Part shown: positions 34,460 through 43,033 of the stretch, one piece after another | Position numbering within the stretch: the first letter of the stretch is position 1 | Layout: each line of letters starts with the position of its first letter | From: Wolinella succinogenes DSM 1740 | Lineage (GTDB): Bacteria > Campylobacterota > Campylobacteria > Campylobacterales > Helicobacteraceae | Reading direction: 5' to 3' | Assembly (NCBI RefSeq): GCF_000196135.1 | Contig: NC_005090.1 | Location: forward strand, 248,001 to 312,000 | DNA: 64,000 bases | Made by a program: the position numbers and the translations under genes | Notes under the pieces: model-generated | Seen by the model: only the letters and a program-made list of their open reading frames with translations | The model's database searches: none | What the model was told of the DNA's origin: nothing

Positions 34460-36424
34460 ATGGAACAATACGAGCAGTTTTCTCGCTTCATGCCAGCGAT
34501 TCTTGGCTATCGAGATCAGTTTATCTCTCTCAATTCCCAACTCAAAAAAACCACCCTTACTGGCAAGATCAGCTCGCTAGAGACAGCGGAAAATCTCTTC
34601 GCCTATATGGAGACAACTCAACAGAAATTCTCCGAGCTCCAAAGACGGCTTTTGGATGCTTTAGTGGAGCAAAATCTTCATCGAGTCTCCGATCTCTTGG
34701 GAAACACAGCTCAGGTGAGTATTGACATTCTTGTGCGAAATCTTTTCGAGCGGACTGCGGATGTGGGGTTTTTGGCGATGGATGAGGATATCATCGATTT
34801 CCTGTTGCGCCCTGATACACAAGCAGAGCAGCGTGCGAGTTTGGAGCACCGACTCTTTGAATATGCGCAAAAGTACACCGTCTATCAAGAGATTCTTGTT
34901 TTGGACGCGGAGCTATTTTGTGTAGCGCATCTAGACGCAAATAATAAACCCATCTCCAAAACCTCTTCTTTTGGGGCTAGGGTGCTTGATTCTAAAGAGG
35001 CGTTTGAGGAGTTTTTTGGAGTCGATTCTCTTTATGGTGAAGGAGAATCAGCTCTTTTTTATGGCTCTCCTATTCGCCAAGAAGGGAGAGTGATCGGTGC
35101 GCTGGTGTTGGTGTTTGATTTTGCGGGGGAGATGAAACGAATCTATAACAAACTGCAAGAGGGCTCTTTGGGGGTGAACTACGCTCTTTTGGATGAGAGG
35201 GGTCGTATCATCTCTTCGCTCAACGAATCGCTACTGCCTGTGGGATCAAATGCTCCTTGCTCTTTGAGCGAAAAGTTAGGGACTATCACGCTCAAAAACA
35301 GGGAATATTTCATTCTCTGTGCCAAAAGCCGAGGATACCAAGGGTATGGAGGGCCAAAGGATTGGTGTGCGCTGAGTCTTTGGAGGGTGGATGAGCTACG
35401 CCGTTTAGAGTTTCGTCGAAGTGTGGAGGCGAAACTTGAGGAAGATATTGAGGATTCTCCTTTGGTGGGGGCTTCGCTCGCCTCTATTATTAACGAGGCG
35501 CAAGAGATTTATGAGGATTTGAATGATGTGGTGATCAACGGAGAGATTATCGCTTCCAAAACCCACAGCTACGCGCTTAATGCGATTCTTGATCGAATCA
35601 GGGCGATTAGTCACCACATTAACGCGCTATGCATTCACTCCATCACCGAATTGCTTGAATCCATCGAGAGTGCTTCGCACGAAAATCTCCGATTCTACTC
35701 AGGCTTGGCGATGGATATTTTGGATCGCAATCTCTATGAGCGCGCTAATGATTGCCGATGGTGGGCTCTGCATACGCACTTTCGTCACACGCTCGCCAAG
35801 GAATCGCCCACAGCAGAGGAGATTGAGCGTTTTGGTGAAATATTGTGCGCAATTCACTCACTCTATACGGTCTACTACAATCTTTTTGTTTTTGACGCCT
35901 CAGGCAAGATTCTCGCCTCTTCACATCCAAATGAGCAGGACAAGATCGGCAAATTCCTCCCTCGTGAGACGCTCAAGGCGGTGCTGGCTTGTAAAAATCC
36001 CCAAGAGTATCATCTCTCCTCTTTTGAGTCTTCGCCTTTTTATAGAGAAGAGCCGACCTTTGTCTATTATGGAGCGATCTTTCCTCTCTTAGGAGGCAAG
36101 CCTGTAGGGGGAATTGGAATCGTCTTTGATTCTACGCCGCAGTTTCACGCGATGCTTGAAGATTCGCTCCCTAGAGACGAGAAGGGAGAGGCAATAGAGG
36201 GAGTGTTTGGGTGCTTTGTGGATCAAGCAGGCAAAATTATTGCCAAGACGCAAGGGGGCGAGGTTCCTCCTTTGGAGGGGGTGTTTGAGGCGATCAAGGG
36301 AGAGGGGCGGGCTGAGAAGATTCTTTACCCTGATGGGGGTGAGCAGTTATTTGGAATCAGGCGTTCTGGCGGCTATCGAGAGTATAAAAGCGGGCTTTAT
36401 GCGGCGATGTTTAGGAAGGTCTAG
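34460..36424 (+). CDS. Soluble protein with two cache-like sensor repeats
   Basis: 654 residues from the ATG at 34460, preceded by GGGGTG. There is no signal peptide, membrane span, or MCP, kinase, GGDEF or CheW domain that I can see. The protein is an internal duplication with a period of 330 residues: DILVRNLFERTADVGF at about 89-104 and DILDRNLYERANDCRW at about 419-434. Each is followed by a conserved sensor-like layout (YTVYQEILVLDA... ALFYGSPI... GALVLVFDF, and YTVYYNLFVFDA... FVYYGAIFP... GGIGIVFDS). This resembles cache/PAS-type ligand domains in the cytosol. It lies downstream of a chemoreceptor and may work in chemotaxis. Function unknown. Confidence 0.7.
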   Translation: MEQYEQFSRFMPAILGYRDQFISLNSQLKKTTLTGKISSLETAENLFAYMETTQQKFSELQRRLLDALVEQNLHRVSDLLGNTAQVSIDILVRNLFERTADVGFLAMDEDIIDFLLRPDTQAEQRASLEHRLFEYAQKYTVYQEILVLDAELFCVAHLDANNKPISKTSSFGARVLDSKEAFEEFFGVDSLYGEGESALFYGSPIRQEGRVIGALVLVFDFAGEMKRIYNKLQEGSLGVNYALLDERGRIISSLNESLLPVGSNAPCSLSEKLGTITLKNREYFILCAKSRGYQGYGGPKDWCALSLWRVDELRRLEFRRSVEAKLEEDIEDSPLVGASLASIINEAQEIYEDLNDVVINGEIIASKTHSYALNAILDRIRAISHHINALCIHSITELLESIESASHENLRFYSGLAMDILDRNLYERANDCRWWALHTHFRHTLAKESPTAEEIERFGEILCAIHSLYTVYYNLFVFDASGKILASSHPNEQDKIGKFLPRETLKAVLACKNPQEYHLSSFESSPFYREEPTFVYYGAIFPLLGGKPVGGIGIVFDSTPQFHAMLEDSLPRDEKGEAIEGVFGCFVDQAGKIIAKTQGGEVPPLEGVFEAIKGEGRAEKILYPDGGEQLFGIRRSGGYREYKSGLYAAMFRKV

Positions 36425-36430
36425 TTTGCC

Positions 36431-36459
36431 TTGGTATTTGAGGGAATTTGTGCTACGCT
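36431..36459 (+). promoter_or_regulatory. Possible promoter of the encapsulin operon
   Basis: TTGGTA at 36431-36436, a 17-bp spacer and TACGCT at 36454-36459 lie about 37 bp upstream of the ferritin-like gene. Boxes are imperfect. AAAGGAG precedes the start codon. Confidence 0.35.
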
Positions 36460-36495
36460 TTATGAATGGATAGTTTAAGAACAAAGGAGAGATAG

Positions 36496-36870
36496 ATGGT
36501 ACACGAAGGAGCCAAAGAGGCAGCAGAGAGACTCCCAGAAGAGGTGGTGGATTACCATCGAATTATCCAAAGCACGATTGAGGAGCTAGAGGCGGTTGAT
36601 CTCTATAATCAGCGAGCTGCGGCGACCAAAGATCCTGCGGTTCGAGCGATCATGGAGCACAATCGCGATGAAGAGATTGAGCACGCTGTCATGGGGCTAG
36701 AGTGGCTTAGGCGTCACAGCCCTGTATGGGATGAGACGATGCGAGCCCTGCTTTTCAAAGAGGGAGAGATTATCAGTCACGAACAGGCCTTCACGGGCAA
36801 GACGGGCGAGGTAGCCTCAGCTTTGGGATCAAATGGGCTCAATATTGGAAGTTTAAAGAAAGGAAAATAG
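36496..36870 (+). CDS. Encapsulated ferritin-like protein (EncFtn), encapsulin cargo
   Basis: 124 residues forming a two-helix half-ferritin. STIEELEAVDLYNQRAA and EHNRDEEIEHAVMGLEWLRR carry the expected ferroxidase ligands (about E30, E60 and H63; E29 and E32 nearby). EncFtn assembles as a ring and oxidises Fe(II) inside an encapsulin shell. The C-terminal GLNIGSLKKGK, after a flexible linker, matches the cargo-loading peptide that docks on the inner shell surface. The shell gene starts 2 bp after its stop, so the two form an operon. Confidence 0.93.
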   Translation: MVHEGAKEAAERLPEEVVDYHRIIQSTIEELEAVDLYNQRAAATKDPAVRAIMEHNRDEEIEHAVMGLEWLRRHSPVWDETMRALLFKEGEIISHEQAFTGKTGEVASALGSNGLNIGSLKKGK

Positions 36871-36872
36871 TC

Positions 36873-37673
36873 ATGGATATTCTACGAAGAGAAAACGCAC
36901 AATTCCCCGCCTCCATCTGGAGCGCTATCGAAAAAGAGGCAGGTTTGGTTTTTGGCAAGCACCTCACGGGTCGTAAAGTGGTCGATTTCAAAGGGGGGTT
37001 GGGAATCGGCTTTAGCTCCTTGCCCACGGGTCGAGTGATCTCCTCCAAGGAGAAATTAGGCGAGGCGAGTGTGGGAGTGAGAATGAACACACCTGTGATT
37101 GAGCTAAAGATTCCTTTCTCCTTCCCTGAGAGCGAAGTGGAGGCGATTTTGCGAGAGGCAAACGCTTTTGACATCTCCAGCATTGAAAAGGCCGCCAAGA
37201 AGGTGTGTGTCGCTGAGAATGAACTGGTCTTTTACGGTCTTAAAAAAGAGGGCATCGAAGGTCTCATCCCCTCCATCCCCCATAAGCCCATCAAAGCCAA
37301 GGGCGATGAGATACTCCCCGCGGTGGCTGAGGGAATCAAGGAGCTTGTCAACTCCGAGATTGAAGGTCCCTATGCACTTCTTATTCAGCCGCAATATTTT
37401 GGCAAGCTCTTTGGGGTGGCGGGCAACTCTGGCTATCCTCTCACGCTCAAGCTCGCTGAGCTTCTTCAGGGCAACAATATTATCGTCGCTCCCGCACTCA
37501 AGAGCGGAGCGCTTCTTGTGAGCCTTCGAGGGGGAGATTATGAGCTCTACAGCGGGATGGATATTGGCGTGGGCTATAGCGAGAAAAAATCAACCAACCA
37601 CGAGCTATTCTTCTTTGAGACGCTCACCTTCCGTATCAACACCCCCGAAGCGTCTATCGCGATCGAGTGGTAA
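36873..37673 (+). CDS. Encapsulin shell protein (family 1)
   Basis: 266 residues, the normal size for a family 1, HK97-fold encapsulin. MDILRRENAQFPASIWSAIE, VVDFKGGLGIGFSSLPTGR, GPYALLIQPQYFGKLF and the final SIAIEW-type strand are characteristic. Such proteins self-assemble into a small icosahedral compartment. With the EncFtn gene directly upstream this should be an iron-storing nanocompartment in the cytosol. It is followed by an AraC regulator and a siderophore receptor on the same strand, which supports a role in iron handling. Confidence 0.95.
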   Translation: MDILRRENAQFPASIWSAIEKEAGLVFGKHLTGRKVVDFKGGLGIGFSSLPTGRVISSKEKLGEASVGVRMNTPVIELKIPFSFPESEVEAILREANAFDISSIEKAAKKVCVAENELVFYGLKKEGIEGLIPSIPHKPIKAKGDEILPAVAEGIKELVNSEIEGPYALLIQPQYFGKLFGVAGNSGYPLTLKLAELLQGNNIIVAPALKSGALLVSLRGGDYELYSGMDIGVGYSEKKSTNHELFFFETLTFRINTPEASIAIEW

Positions 37674-37771
37674 ACCGTCCTCTTCCTTGATTCTTCTCCT
37701 GAGGATTTTTGAGAATCCTTGGGGGGGGAATCGGACTCTTTTCTAACCTCTCTTAATGTAGAATCATTCTC

Positions 37772-38758
37772 ATGAAACCACCCATCAAAATAGACTATCG
37801 CGCCTCTATCGACATCACCAAGAAGATCACTCACCCCTTCTCACGAGAGGTCTATATGGGCAAAATGAAAGAGGAGTTGGGTGAGGGATCGGGGATATGG
37901 TATGACATGGGGCATGGTATCGCTTTGGCGGTGAGGGAGTTTGTCCCGCGCCAAGAGATGGTGATTTTTGAGCAGAGCGATGTGGCGGGTGCGGTTTTTA
38001 TCTTTAACCTAGGCTCGGATTTGCGCTTTGTTTTTAAGGATCAAAAGGAGCATCTCCTCAAAAAGAATCGATTCTTGGTGGGGCTAGCCTCGACTCAATT
38101 TTATGTAGAGACTCCATTCTCATCGGGGCAGGTTTGGTCTACGCTCACCACTGCGATGAAGCAAGAGCTTTTTTTGGAGCTCGCTACACCAATCAAAAAT
38201 ATCCAAGAGCATCTCAAAGAGGCCTCCAAGCATAGTTACTCCATTTTTCAGGATCGAAGCATTGACCCCAAGCAGCTTGAACTGTTGCGCTATCTCCAAA
38301 AGAGAGATTCTTATGAAGAGACCCTTGAGAGCATCCACCTCGAATCAAAAGCCACTGAGCTCATCCACTACACCATCGAGCGAATGGCAAGGGCGCTTGA
38401 TGATTCTTCATTGAGTGCTTTGGAGGAGGGGTGGCTCTCCTCTTTGGAGCGAGCAAGAGAGATTATCCTCCAAGACTATCACAACCCTCATCTCTCCATC
38501 AAAGAGATCGCCTATCGCTCAGCGATCAATGAGTGCTACCTCAAGAGAGACTTCAAAAAGCACTACGGAATGACCATTTTAGAGATGATTCAAAAGCGTC
38601 GCTTGGAGGTTGCTAAGGAGTTGCTTCATGAGCGCCTCACGCTCAAAGAGGTTGCCCAAGAGGTCGGATATAGGCATGTGGGGCACTTCAGCAAACTCTT
38701 CTCCGAGCGCTTTGGAATCACCCCAAGTGACTATAAAAAAGAGCTCCGAAATTTCTAG
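37772..38758 (+). CDS. AraC-family transcriptional regulator (PchR-like context)
   Basis: 328 residues. The C-terminal 100 residues hold two helix-turn-helix motifs: HLSIKEIAYRSAINECYLKRDF and, further on, LTLKEVAQEVGYRHVGHFSKLF then ERFGITPSDYKKE. The N-terminal 200 residues are a ligand or effector domain with no strong match. AraC regulators of this kind often control the adjacent siderophore receptor, sensing the imported ligand, as PchR does. It lies about 100 bp upstream of the TonB-dependent receptor. An imperfect Fur-like AATG/CATT repeat overlaps its start region. Confidence 0.88.
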   Translation: MKPPIKIDYRASIDITKKITHPFSREVYMGKMKEELGEGSGIWYDMGHGIALAVREFVPRQEMVIFEQSDVAGAVFIFNLGSDLRFVFKDQKEHLLKKNRFLVGLASTQFYVETPFSSGQVWSTLTTAMKQELFLELATPIKNIQEHLKEASKHSYSIFQDRSIDPKQLELLRYLQKRDSYEETLESIHLESKATELIHYTIERMARALDDSSLSALEEGWLSSLERAREIILQDYHNPHLSIKEIAYRSAINECYLKRDFKKHYGMTILEMIQKRRLEVAKELLHERLTLKEVAQEVGYRHVGHFSKLFSERFGITPSDYKKELRNF

Positions 38759-38811
38759 AATTTTTCCCATTAGCGCACAAATCTTTTCCTTTTGGTGACT
38801 CTATTAATATT

Positions 38812-38830
38812 GATAATGGAAATCATAAAT
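38812..38830 (+). promoter_or_regulatory. Fur-box-like operator before the TonB-dependent receptor
   Basis: The 19-mer beginning GATAATGGAAATCAT matches the classical Fur consensus at 14 of 19 positions, and an overlapping ATCATAAATGAT repeat continues to the right. It lies about 35-50 bp before the receptor start, as expected for an iron-repressed promoter. Confidence 0.55.
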
Positions 38831-38864
38831 GATAACATCGCCAAAACTTTTATGGAGGATGTCT

Positions 38865-40931
38865 ATGGAAAAAGGAAAATGGTTCTCTAAGCTCTCTCCC
38901 TCTCTCTGCGCGCTGCTTCTTGCTGGTGGGGTGTCAGCGCTCGCTCAAGAGGAGGCGGATAAGCTCAACAATGTTCTAATCTCAGAAGAGATTCCGACCA
39001 ACTACGCGAGCAAAGAGAAGTCTGCAATTATGAGAAGCAATATCAAGCCTGATGAGAGCGCGAAGTCGGTTCAGATTTTCAACGAGACCTATATGCAGGA
39101 TACTCAAGCGCAGACCATCAACGATGTGATCAAAATGTCCTCGAATACAACCTATTTGGGAGATAACAACGGCAGAGAGAGCCTCTTTGCGATCCGAGGC
39201 TTTTCAGGAGTCCCTATCTTGCGCGATGGATTGAGTCTCACCAATGCTGCGCCCTTTCCTGAGGTGTTTAACCTCGAATCTATAGAGGTGCTAAAAGGGC
39301 CCGATTCTTTGCAGTATGGCCAGTCAAGCCCCGGAGGGATTGTCAATCTCGTCGTCAAAAAACCCCTCTATGAGACCTATGCCCAGATTGAGCTAGAGAC
39401 TACTTCTAACACCTCCTATAGTCCCAAAGTCGATCTAGGGGGTGCGCTCAATGATTCCAAAACTTTGCGATATAGACTCGTGGCACTCGCTCGACATGAT
39501 GAAGGATTTCGAGATAGTCATGTCAATTCTGATAGGGTCTTTATTGCGCCAACTCTTGCCTATGACATTAGCGATGACCACACGTTCACGCTCGTGAGCG
39601 AATATCTGGACGAGCGAACCCCCTCCTCTTTTGAAAGCTATGTCAATAGCAAGGGAGAGCTAGTCGCTGATATCAAGACGATCATGTCGCATCCTGATGA
39701 GAAGTTTGACAAAACACAAAAAATCATCGGTTTTGATTTAGATAGCCGCTTTGGCACATGGAAGTCGAATCTCAAATATCGATATGTGGACTATCTAAGA
39801 GATAACTACAATGTCCACATCCCCTACGCCTATGTAGAAGCGACCAATCAAGTGAGGCGATTCTTTGCAACGCAGAAATATGACTTCACCGAGCACGCGC
39901 TGCAATACACGCTCAATAAAGAGCTGGAGATTTTCAATCTCAAAAACAAAATCACGATGGGCGCTGACTTTGGCCGTGCCTCTACGACTTTCACGGGATG
40001 GATGGATATGGGCACAATCTATGCGCTCAACCTCTCCAATCTCAAATATGAAGCCCTCACCGATCTCTCTGACCATCCAAGCGCGGTGACCTATGGAAAC
40101 ACAGGAGAGAAGATCACCACCACCAAGAAAGGAATCTTTGCGCAGGACAATCTCTATCTTTCAGAGAATCTCATCCTCAGCACAGGGGTGAGATACTCCA
40201 CGGTCAAATCTGACACAAGCGATAAGAGTAGCGCTTGGACGCCTCAAATTGGGCTAGTCTATAAGCTCACGCCCGAAACCTCTCTCTACGCGAACTACTC
40301 CGAATCGTTCACGCCTCAAAGCGCCACGGATATCAACGGAAAGATTCTCGACCCTGAGGAGGGAGAGGGGGTGGAGCTTGGGATTAAGCAAAAGCTTTTT
40401 GGTGACAGGCTAGCGCTCACCGCTGCGGTTTTTAAAATCGAAAAGGTCAATGTCGCGATGCCCGATCCCATCAATCCCCTCAAATCAGTGGCTAGTGGCA
40501 AACAGGAGAGCAAAGGGTTTGAGTTTGATGTGAGTGGTGATATCACTTCAGATTGGTCTATGGCGGCCTCCTATGGCTACACTTCAACAGAAGACAAAGC
40601 AACCAATCAAGGCAAAGAGCTCTCAGGGATTCCTAAACACACGGCGAATCTCTTCACCACGCACTATCTTACGGCGTTTGGATTGCCGCATTTTTATGTC
40701 GGGGGTGGCGTGCGATATCTTGGCGAGCGATACGCCAATAGCACCAACACGATCAAGCTCGATTCAAGCCTCATCTATAGTGCGATGGTCGGATACAGAA
40801 AAGGAAACTGGAGGGGCGCTTTGAGTGTGCAGAATATCACCGATGAGGTCTATGTCGAGAGTGCGAGCAACTCAAGGGTGAGCGTGGGCACACCAAGAAC
40901 AGTCGTGGCGACTCTGGGGTATCTCTTTTAA
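38865..40931 (+). CDS. TonB-dependent siderophore receptor
   Basis: 688 residues from the ATG at 38865, chosen because TGGAGG lies 7 bp before it; an ATG two codons upstream is too close to that site. A signal peptide is followed by a plug domain (FNETYMQDTQAQTINDVIK, FAIRGFSGVPILRDGL, LESIEVLKGPDSLQYGQSSP, GGIVNLVVKKP). The 22-strand barrel ends with the aromatic VVATLGYLF. The YGQSSPGGIVN block is typical of the FhuA/FpvA-type receptors. It should import a ferric siderophore across the outer membrane using TonB energy; the exact ligand cannot be told. Confidence 0.92.
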   Translation: MEKGKWFSKLSPSLCALLLAGGVSALAQEEADKLNNVLISEEIPTNYASKEKSAIMRSNIKPDESAKSVQIFNETYMQDTQAQTINDVIKMSSNTTYLGDNNGRESLFAIRGFSGVPILRDGLSLTNAAPFPEVFNLESIEVLKGPDSLQYGQSSPGGIVNLVVKKPLYETYAQIELETTSNTSYSPKVDLGGALNDSKTLRYRLVALARHDEGFRDSHVNSDRVFIAPTLAYDISDDHTFTLVSEYLDERTPSSFESYVNSKGELVADIKTIMSHPDEKFDKTQKIIGFDLDSRFGTWKSNLKYRYVDYLRDNYNVHIPYAYVEATNQVRRFFATQKYDFTEHALQYTLNKELEIFNLKNKITMGADFGRASTTFTGWMDMGTIYALNLSNLKYEALTDLSDHPSAVTYGNTGEKITTTKKGIFAQDNLYLSENLILSTGVRYSTVKSDTSDKSSAWTPQIGLVYKLTPETSLYANYSESFTPQSATDINGKILDPEEGEGVELGIKQKLFGDRLALTAAVFKIEKVNVAMPDPINPLKSVASGKQESKGFEFDVSGDITSDWSMAASYGYTSTEDKATNQGKELSGIPKHTANLFTTHYLTAFGLPHFYVGGGVRYLGERYANSTNTIKLDSSLIYSAMVGYRKGNWRGALSVQNITDEVYVESASNSRVSVGTPRTVVATLGYLF

Positions 40932-41299
40932 TATCCCGCCAACAGAGCCACTCCTAAAAAACGCCCAATACGCCTCCTTAGCTTGTTTGTAAGAGCAGGA
41001 CAGGGAGGCCCAACAAGACAAATCTGCACTCCTTAGCCAAATCAATCCAAAGAGGATGTGCTATTCTTATATTTAATATATTTTAATTTAAAATGAAAAA
41101 TAAGATAGATAAAACCCTAGAAAATAGGCGATTTTTTGCTAAAAATTTTAAAAAATGCTCATAATAAAAGACCTATAGCAATATATTAAAAGTATAATTT
41201 GACTTACAAATGAAAGTGTATTAACATAAATTTGATAGCGTTAATTACTTTATTAATTTTAAGTATTTAATGCGATCTATTTATTTTAAGGATGGGTTT
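40932..41299 (+). other. Gene-free AT-rich stretch before the ModA-like gene
   Basis: The first 120 bp have ordinary composition and no reading frame of note. From about 41060 the sequence is strongly AT-rich with many short A and T runs, ending with TTTTAAGGATGGG before the start at 41300. I see no RNA gene or clear repeat. The AT-rich part probably contains the promoter of the next gene and may mark a transfer boundary. Confidence 0.5.
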
Positions 41300-42100
41300 A
41301 TGTCTAGATTCTTTTCTAAAATAACATCGGTTGTGTTATTAAGCCTGCTTCTTGTATTGGGTGTGCAAGCCGCCACGATTGAAGTGATCAGTTCGGGCGC
41401 ATTCTATGCTACGATGGAGGAATTGAAGCCTCTTTTTGAGAAAAAAACAGGGCACGAAGTCCACCTTCAGTCTGGCTCCTCAATGGGTGCGTCTGAAACT
41501 TCTATACCCAATCGCTTAAAGCGTGGAGAAACATTTGATCTTATCATTTTAGCGAGTGGCCAGCTTGAAAAGATGATTGCCGATGGATATGCGACTAAGG
41601 GTAGCAGGGTTGATCTTGTCCACTCTTCAATTGGCATGATGGTTCGCAAGGGTGAACCAAAACCAGATATTAGCACGCAAGCAGCTTTTGATAAAGCTTT
41701 AAAAGATGCAAAATCAATTGGGTACTCTGCGAGTGCCAGCGGCACACATCTTGCTGAAAAAGTATTTCCAGGCTTTGGTGAGAGCGTCACTAGCAAAACA
41801 AAGCTGATTGTGGGGGATCGTGTTGCAACTTGGGTTGGGCGTGGTGATTTGGAAATAGGTTTTCAGCAAGTAAGCGAAATTACACCTTTTACAGGGGAAA
41901 AGGGTAGCGTTGATCTCGTGGGACCCATTCCTGCTCCCTATCAAAAAGTGACTATTTTTTCTGTCGGGGTTGCTAATGGTAGCAAGGAGCCACAAGCAGC
42001 TCGTGAGCTTGTAGAATTTCTCACTTCAAAGGAGAATTACTCTCGTTTGATGGAGCAAGGATTAGTTCCCGCTGCGATGGCTGTAGAAACAGCAAAATAA
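41300..42100 (+). CDS. Orphan ModA-like periplasmic substrate-binding protein
   Basis: 266 residues from the ATG at 41300 (AAGGATGGG upstream); an in-frame ATG ten codons earlier is less likely. A signal peptide (VLLSLLLVLGVQAA) precedes a family of molybdate-binding-like proteins: EVISSGAFYATMEELKPLFE, VHLQSGSSMGAS, LKRGETFDLIILASG and IGYSASASGTHLAEK. ModA proteins bind oxyanions such as molybdate or tungstate. No permease or ATPase gene is adjacent, so it may serve a distant transporter or act as a sensor. The leader and early part are AT-richer than the surrounding genes. Confidence 0.75.
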   Translation: MSRFFSKITSVVLLSLLLVLGVQAATIEVISSGAFYATMEELKPLFEKKTGHEVHLQSGSSMGASETSIPNRLKRGETFDLIILASGQLEKMIADGYATKGSRVDLVHSSIGMMVRKGEPKPDISTQAAFDKALKDAKSIGYSASASGTHLAEKVFPGFGESVTSKTKLIVGDRVATWVGRGDLEIGFQQVSEITPFTGEKGSVDLVGPIPAPYQKVTIFSVGVANGSKEPQAARELVEFLTSKENYSRLMEQGLVPAAMAVETAK

Positions 42101-42120
42101 GCCCTGTTTTGATGCTGCAT

Positions 42121-42148
42121 AAGCCCGATTCGATACTGGATTGGGCTT
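42121..42148 (+). terminator. Possible hairpin after the ModA-like gene
   Basis: AAGCCCGAT and ATTGGGCTT pair around a 10-nt loop. There is no T-run on this strand, so terminator function is doubtful. Confidence 0.3.
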
Positions 42149-42237
42149 AAAAAGTTAGGTGTTTTATAGGTGTATGAAATTAATAAAAATAGGATGGAGC
42201 ACGGCTAAATAACGCGGAAGAAAAAAGAGAAGATGAG

Positions 42238-42313
42238 TGGTGGAGTGTAGGGGGATCGAACCCCTGACCTCGACGCTGCCAGCGTCGCGCTCTCCCAGCT
42301 GAGCTAACACCCC
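42238..42313 (-). tRNA. tRNA-Ala (GGC)
   Basis: On the reverse strand a complete cloverleaf reads GGGGTGT (acceptor), GCTC..GAGC (D arm), CGACG-CTGGCAG-CGTCG (anticodon arm, anticodon GGC), AGGGG-TTCGATC-CCCCT (T arm) and ACACTCC (acceptor), with discriminator A. The CCA end is encoded (42238-42240). All stems pair. The GGC anticodon reads GCC and GCU alanine codons. Confidence 0.97.
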
Positions 42314-42371
42314 AAAAACCGCCAAAGCGATTAAAGAGGCGTAATTCTACAAGAGAGAAGCTTAAAAATTC

Positions 42372-42965
42372 TTAGATTTTTCCTTGTTTTTTGAGGTAGA
42401 TCCAGCCGATTCCTCCGAGCATGACTAAAAGAGCCGCCATGATAAGGTGGAGTGATTCTTGAATTAGGGCTTCATTTTGTCCAATAAAGTAGCCAAGAAG
42501 CGTGAGGATGATCACCCATATCCCCGCCCCAAGCCCTGTAAAAAAGAGAAAAATGGGCAGATTCATCCTCGCCAATCCCGCAGGAAGAGAGATGTATTGA
42601 CGCACCACGGGGATGAGGCGACCGCTAAAGGTGGAGATATGACCATGCTTGTGGAAAAACTCCTCCATCTTTCTCATCTTGACCTCATCGAACATCACAT
42701 AGCGACCATATTTGAGGAGGGTTTTGCGTCCTAGAGTGAGGGCAAGATAATAGTTGAGTAGCGCTCCAGCAAGGCTTCCAGCGATTCCCCAAAGAATCGC
42801 TAGCACGATATTCATCTCTCCTTGGTGGGCTAGATACCCCGCAGGAATCATCACCACCTCGCTAGGAAAAGGGAAAAAGCTGCTCTCTAGGAGCATCATG
42901 ATGAAGATTCCCACATAGCCAAGCGATGAGACACCTTCCACGATAAAATCGATAATAGAGTGCAA
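42372..42965 (-). CDS. DedA family membrane protein
   Basis: 197 residues with four to five hydrophobic segments. The DedA/SNARE-associated motifs are visible: [20 protein letters not shown] near the start, and [20 protein letters not shown] after KHGHIS. DedA proteins are inner-membrane proteins; several members are now known to move undecaprenyl phosphate or phospholipids between leaflets. It stands alone, downstream of no obvious partner and upstream of tRNA-Ala on the same strand. Confidence 0.92.
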   Translation of the reverse strand: MHSIIDFIVEGVSSLGYVGIFIMMLLESSFFPFPSEVVMIPAGYLAHQGEMNIVLAILWGIAGSLAGALLNYYLALTLGRKTLLKYGRYVMFDEVKMRKMEEFFHKHGHISTFSGRLIPVVRQYISLPAGLARMNLPIFLFFTGLGAGIWVIILTLLGYFIGQNEALIQESLHLIMAALLVMLGGIGWIYLKKQGKI

Positions 42966-43006
42966 AGAAAACCCTTTTTAAATGGAATTATAACAGAGCG
43001 TTCTGC

Positions 43007-43012
43007 TATAAT
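43007..43012 (+). promoter_or_regulatory. -10 element of the motB-like gene
   Basis: TATAAT in CTGCTATAATTC, 21 bp upstream of the ATG at 43034. Confidence 0.45.
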
Positions 43013-43033
43013 TCAAACCAAAAAGAGGATGCG

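Noticed and set aside
37689-37735. Terminator after the encapsulin gene
   Set aside because: GGATT/AATCC and GATTCT/AGAATC can pair, but the stem is weak and is followed by a G-run instead of a T-run.
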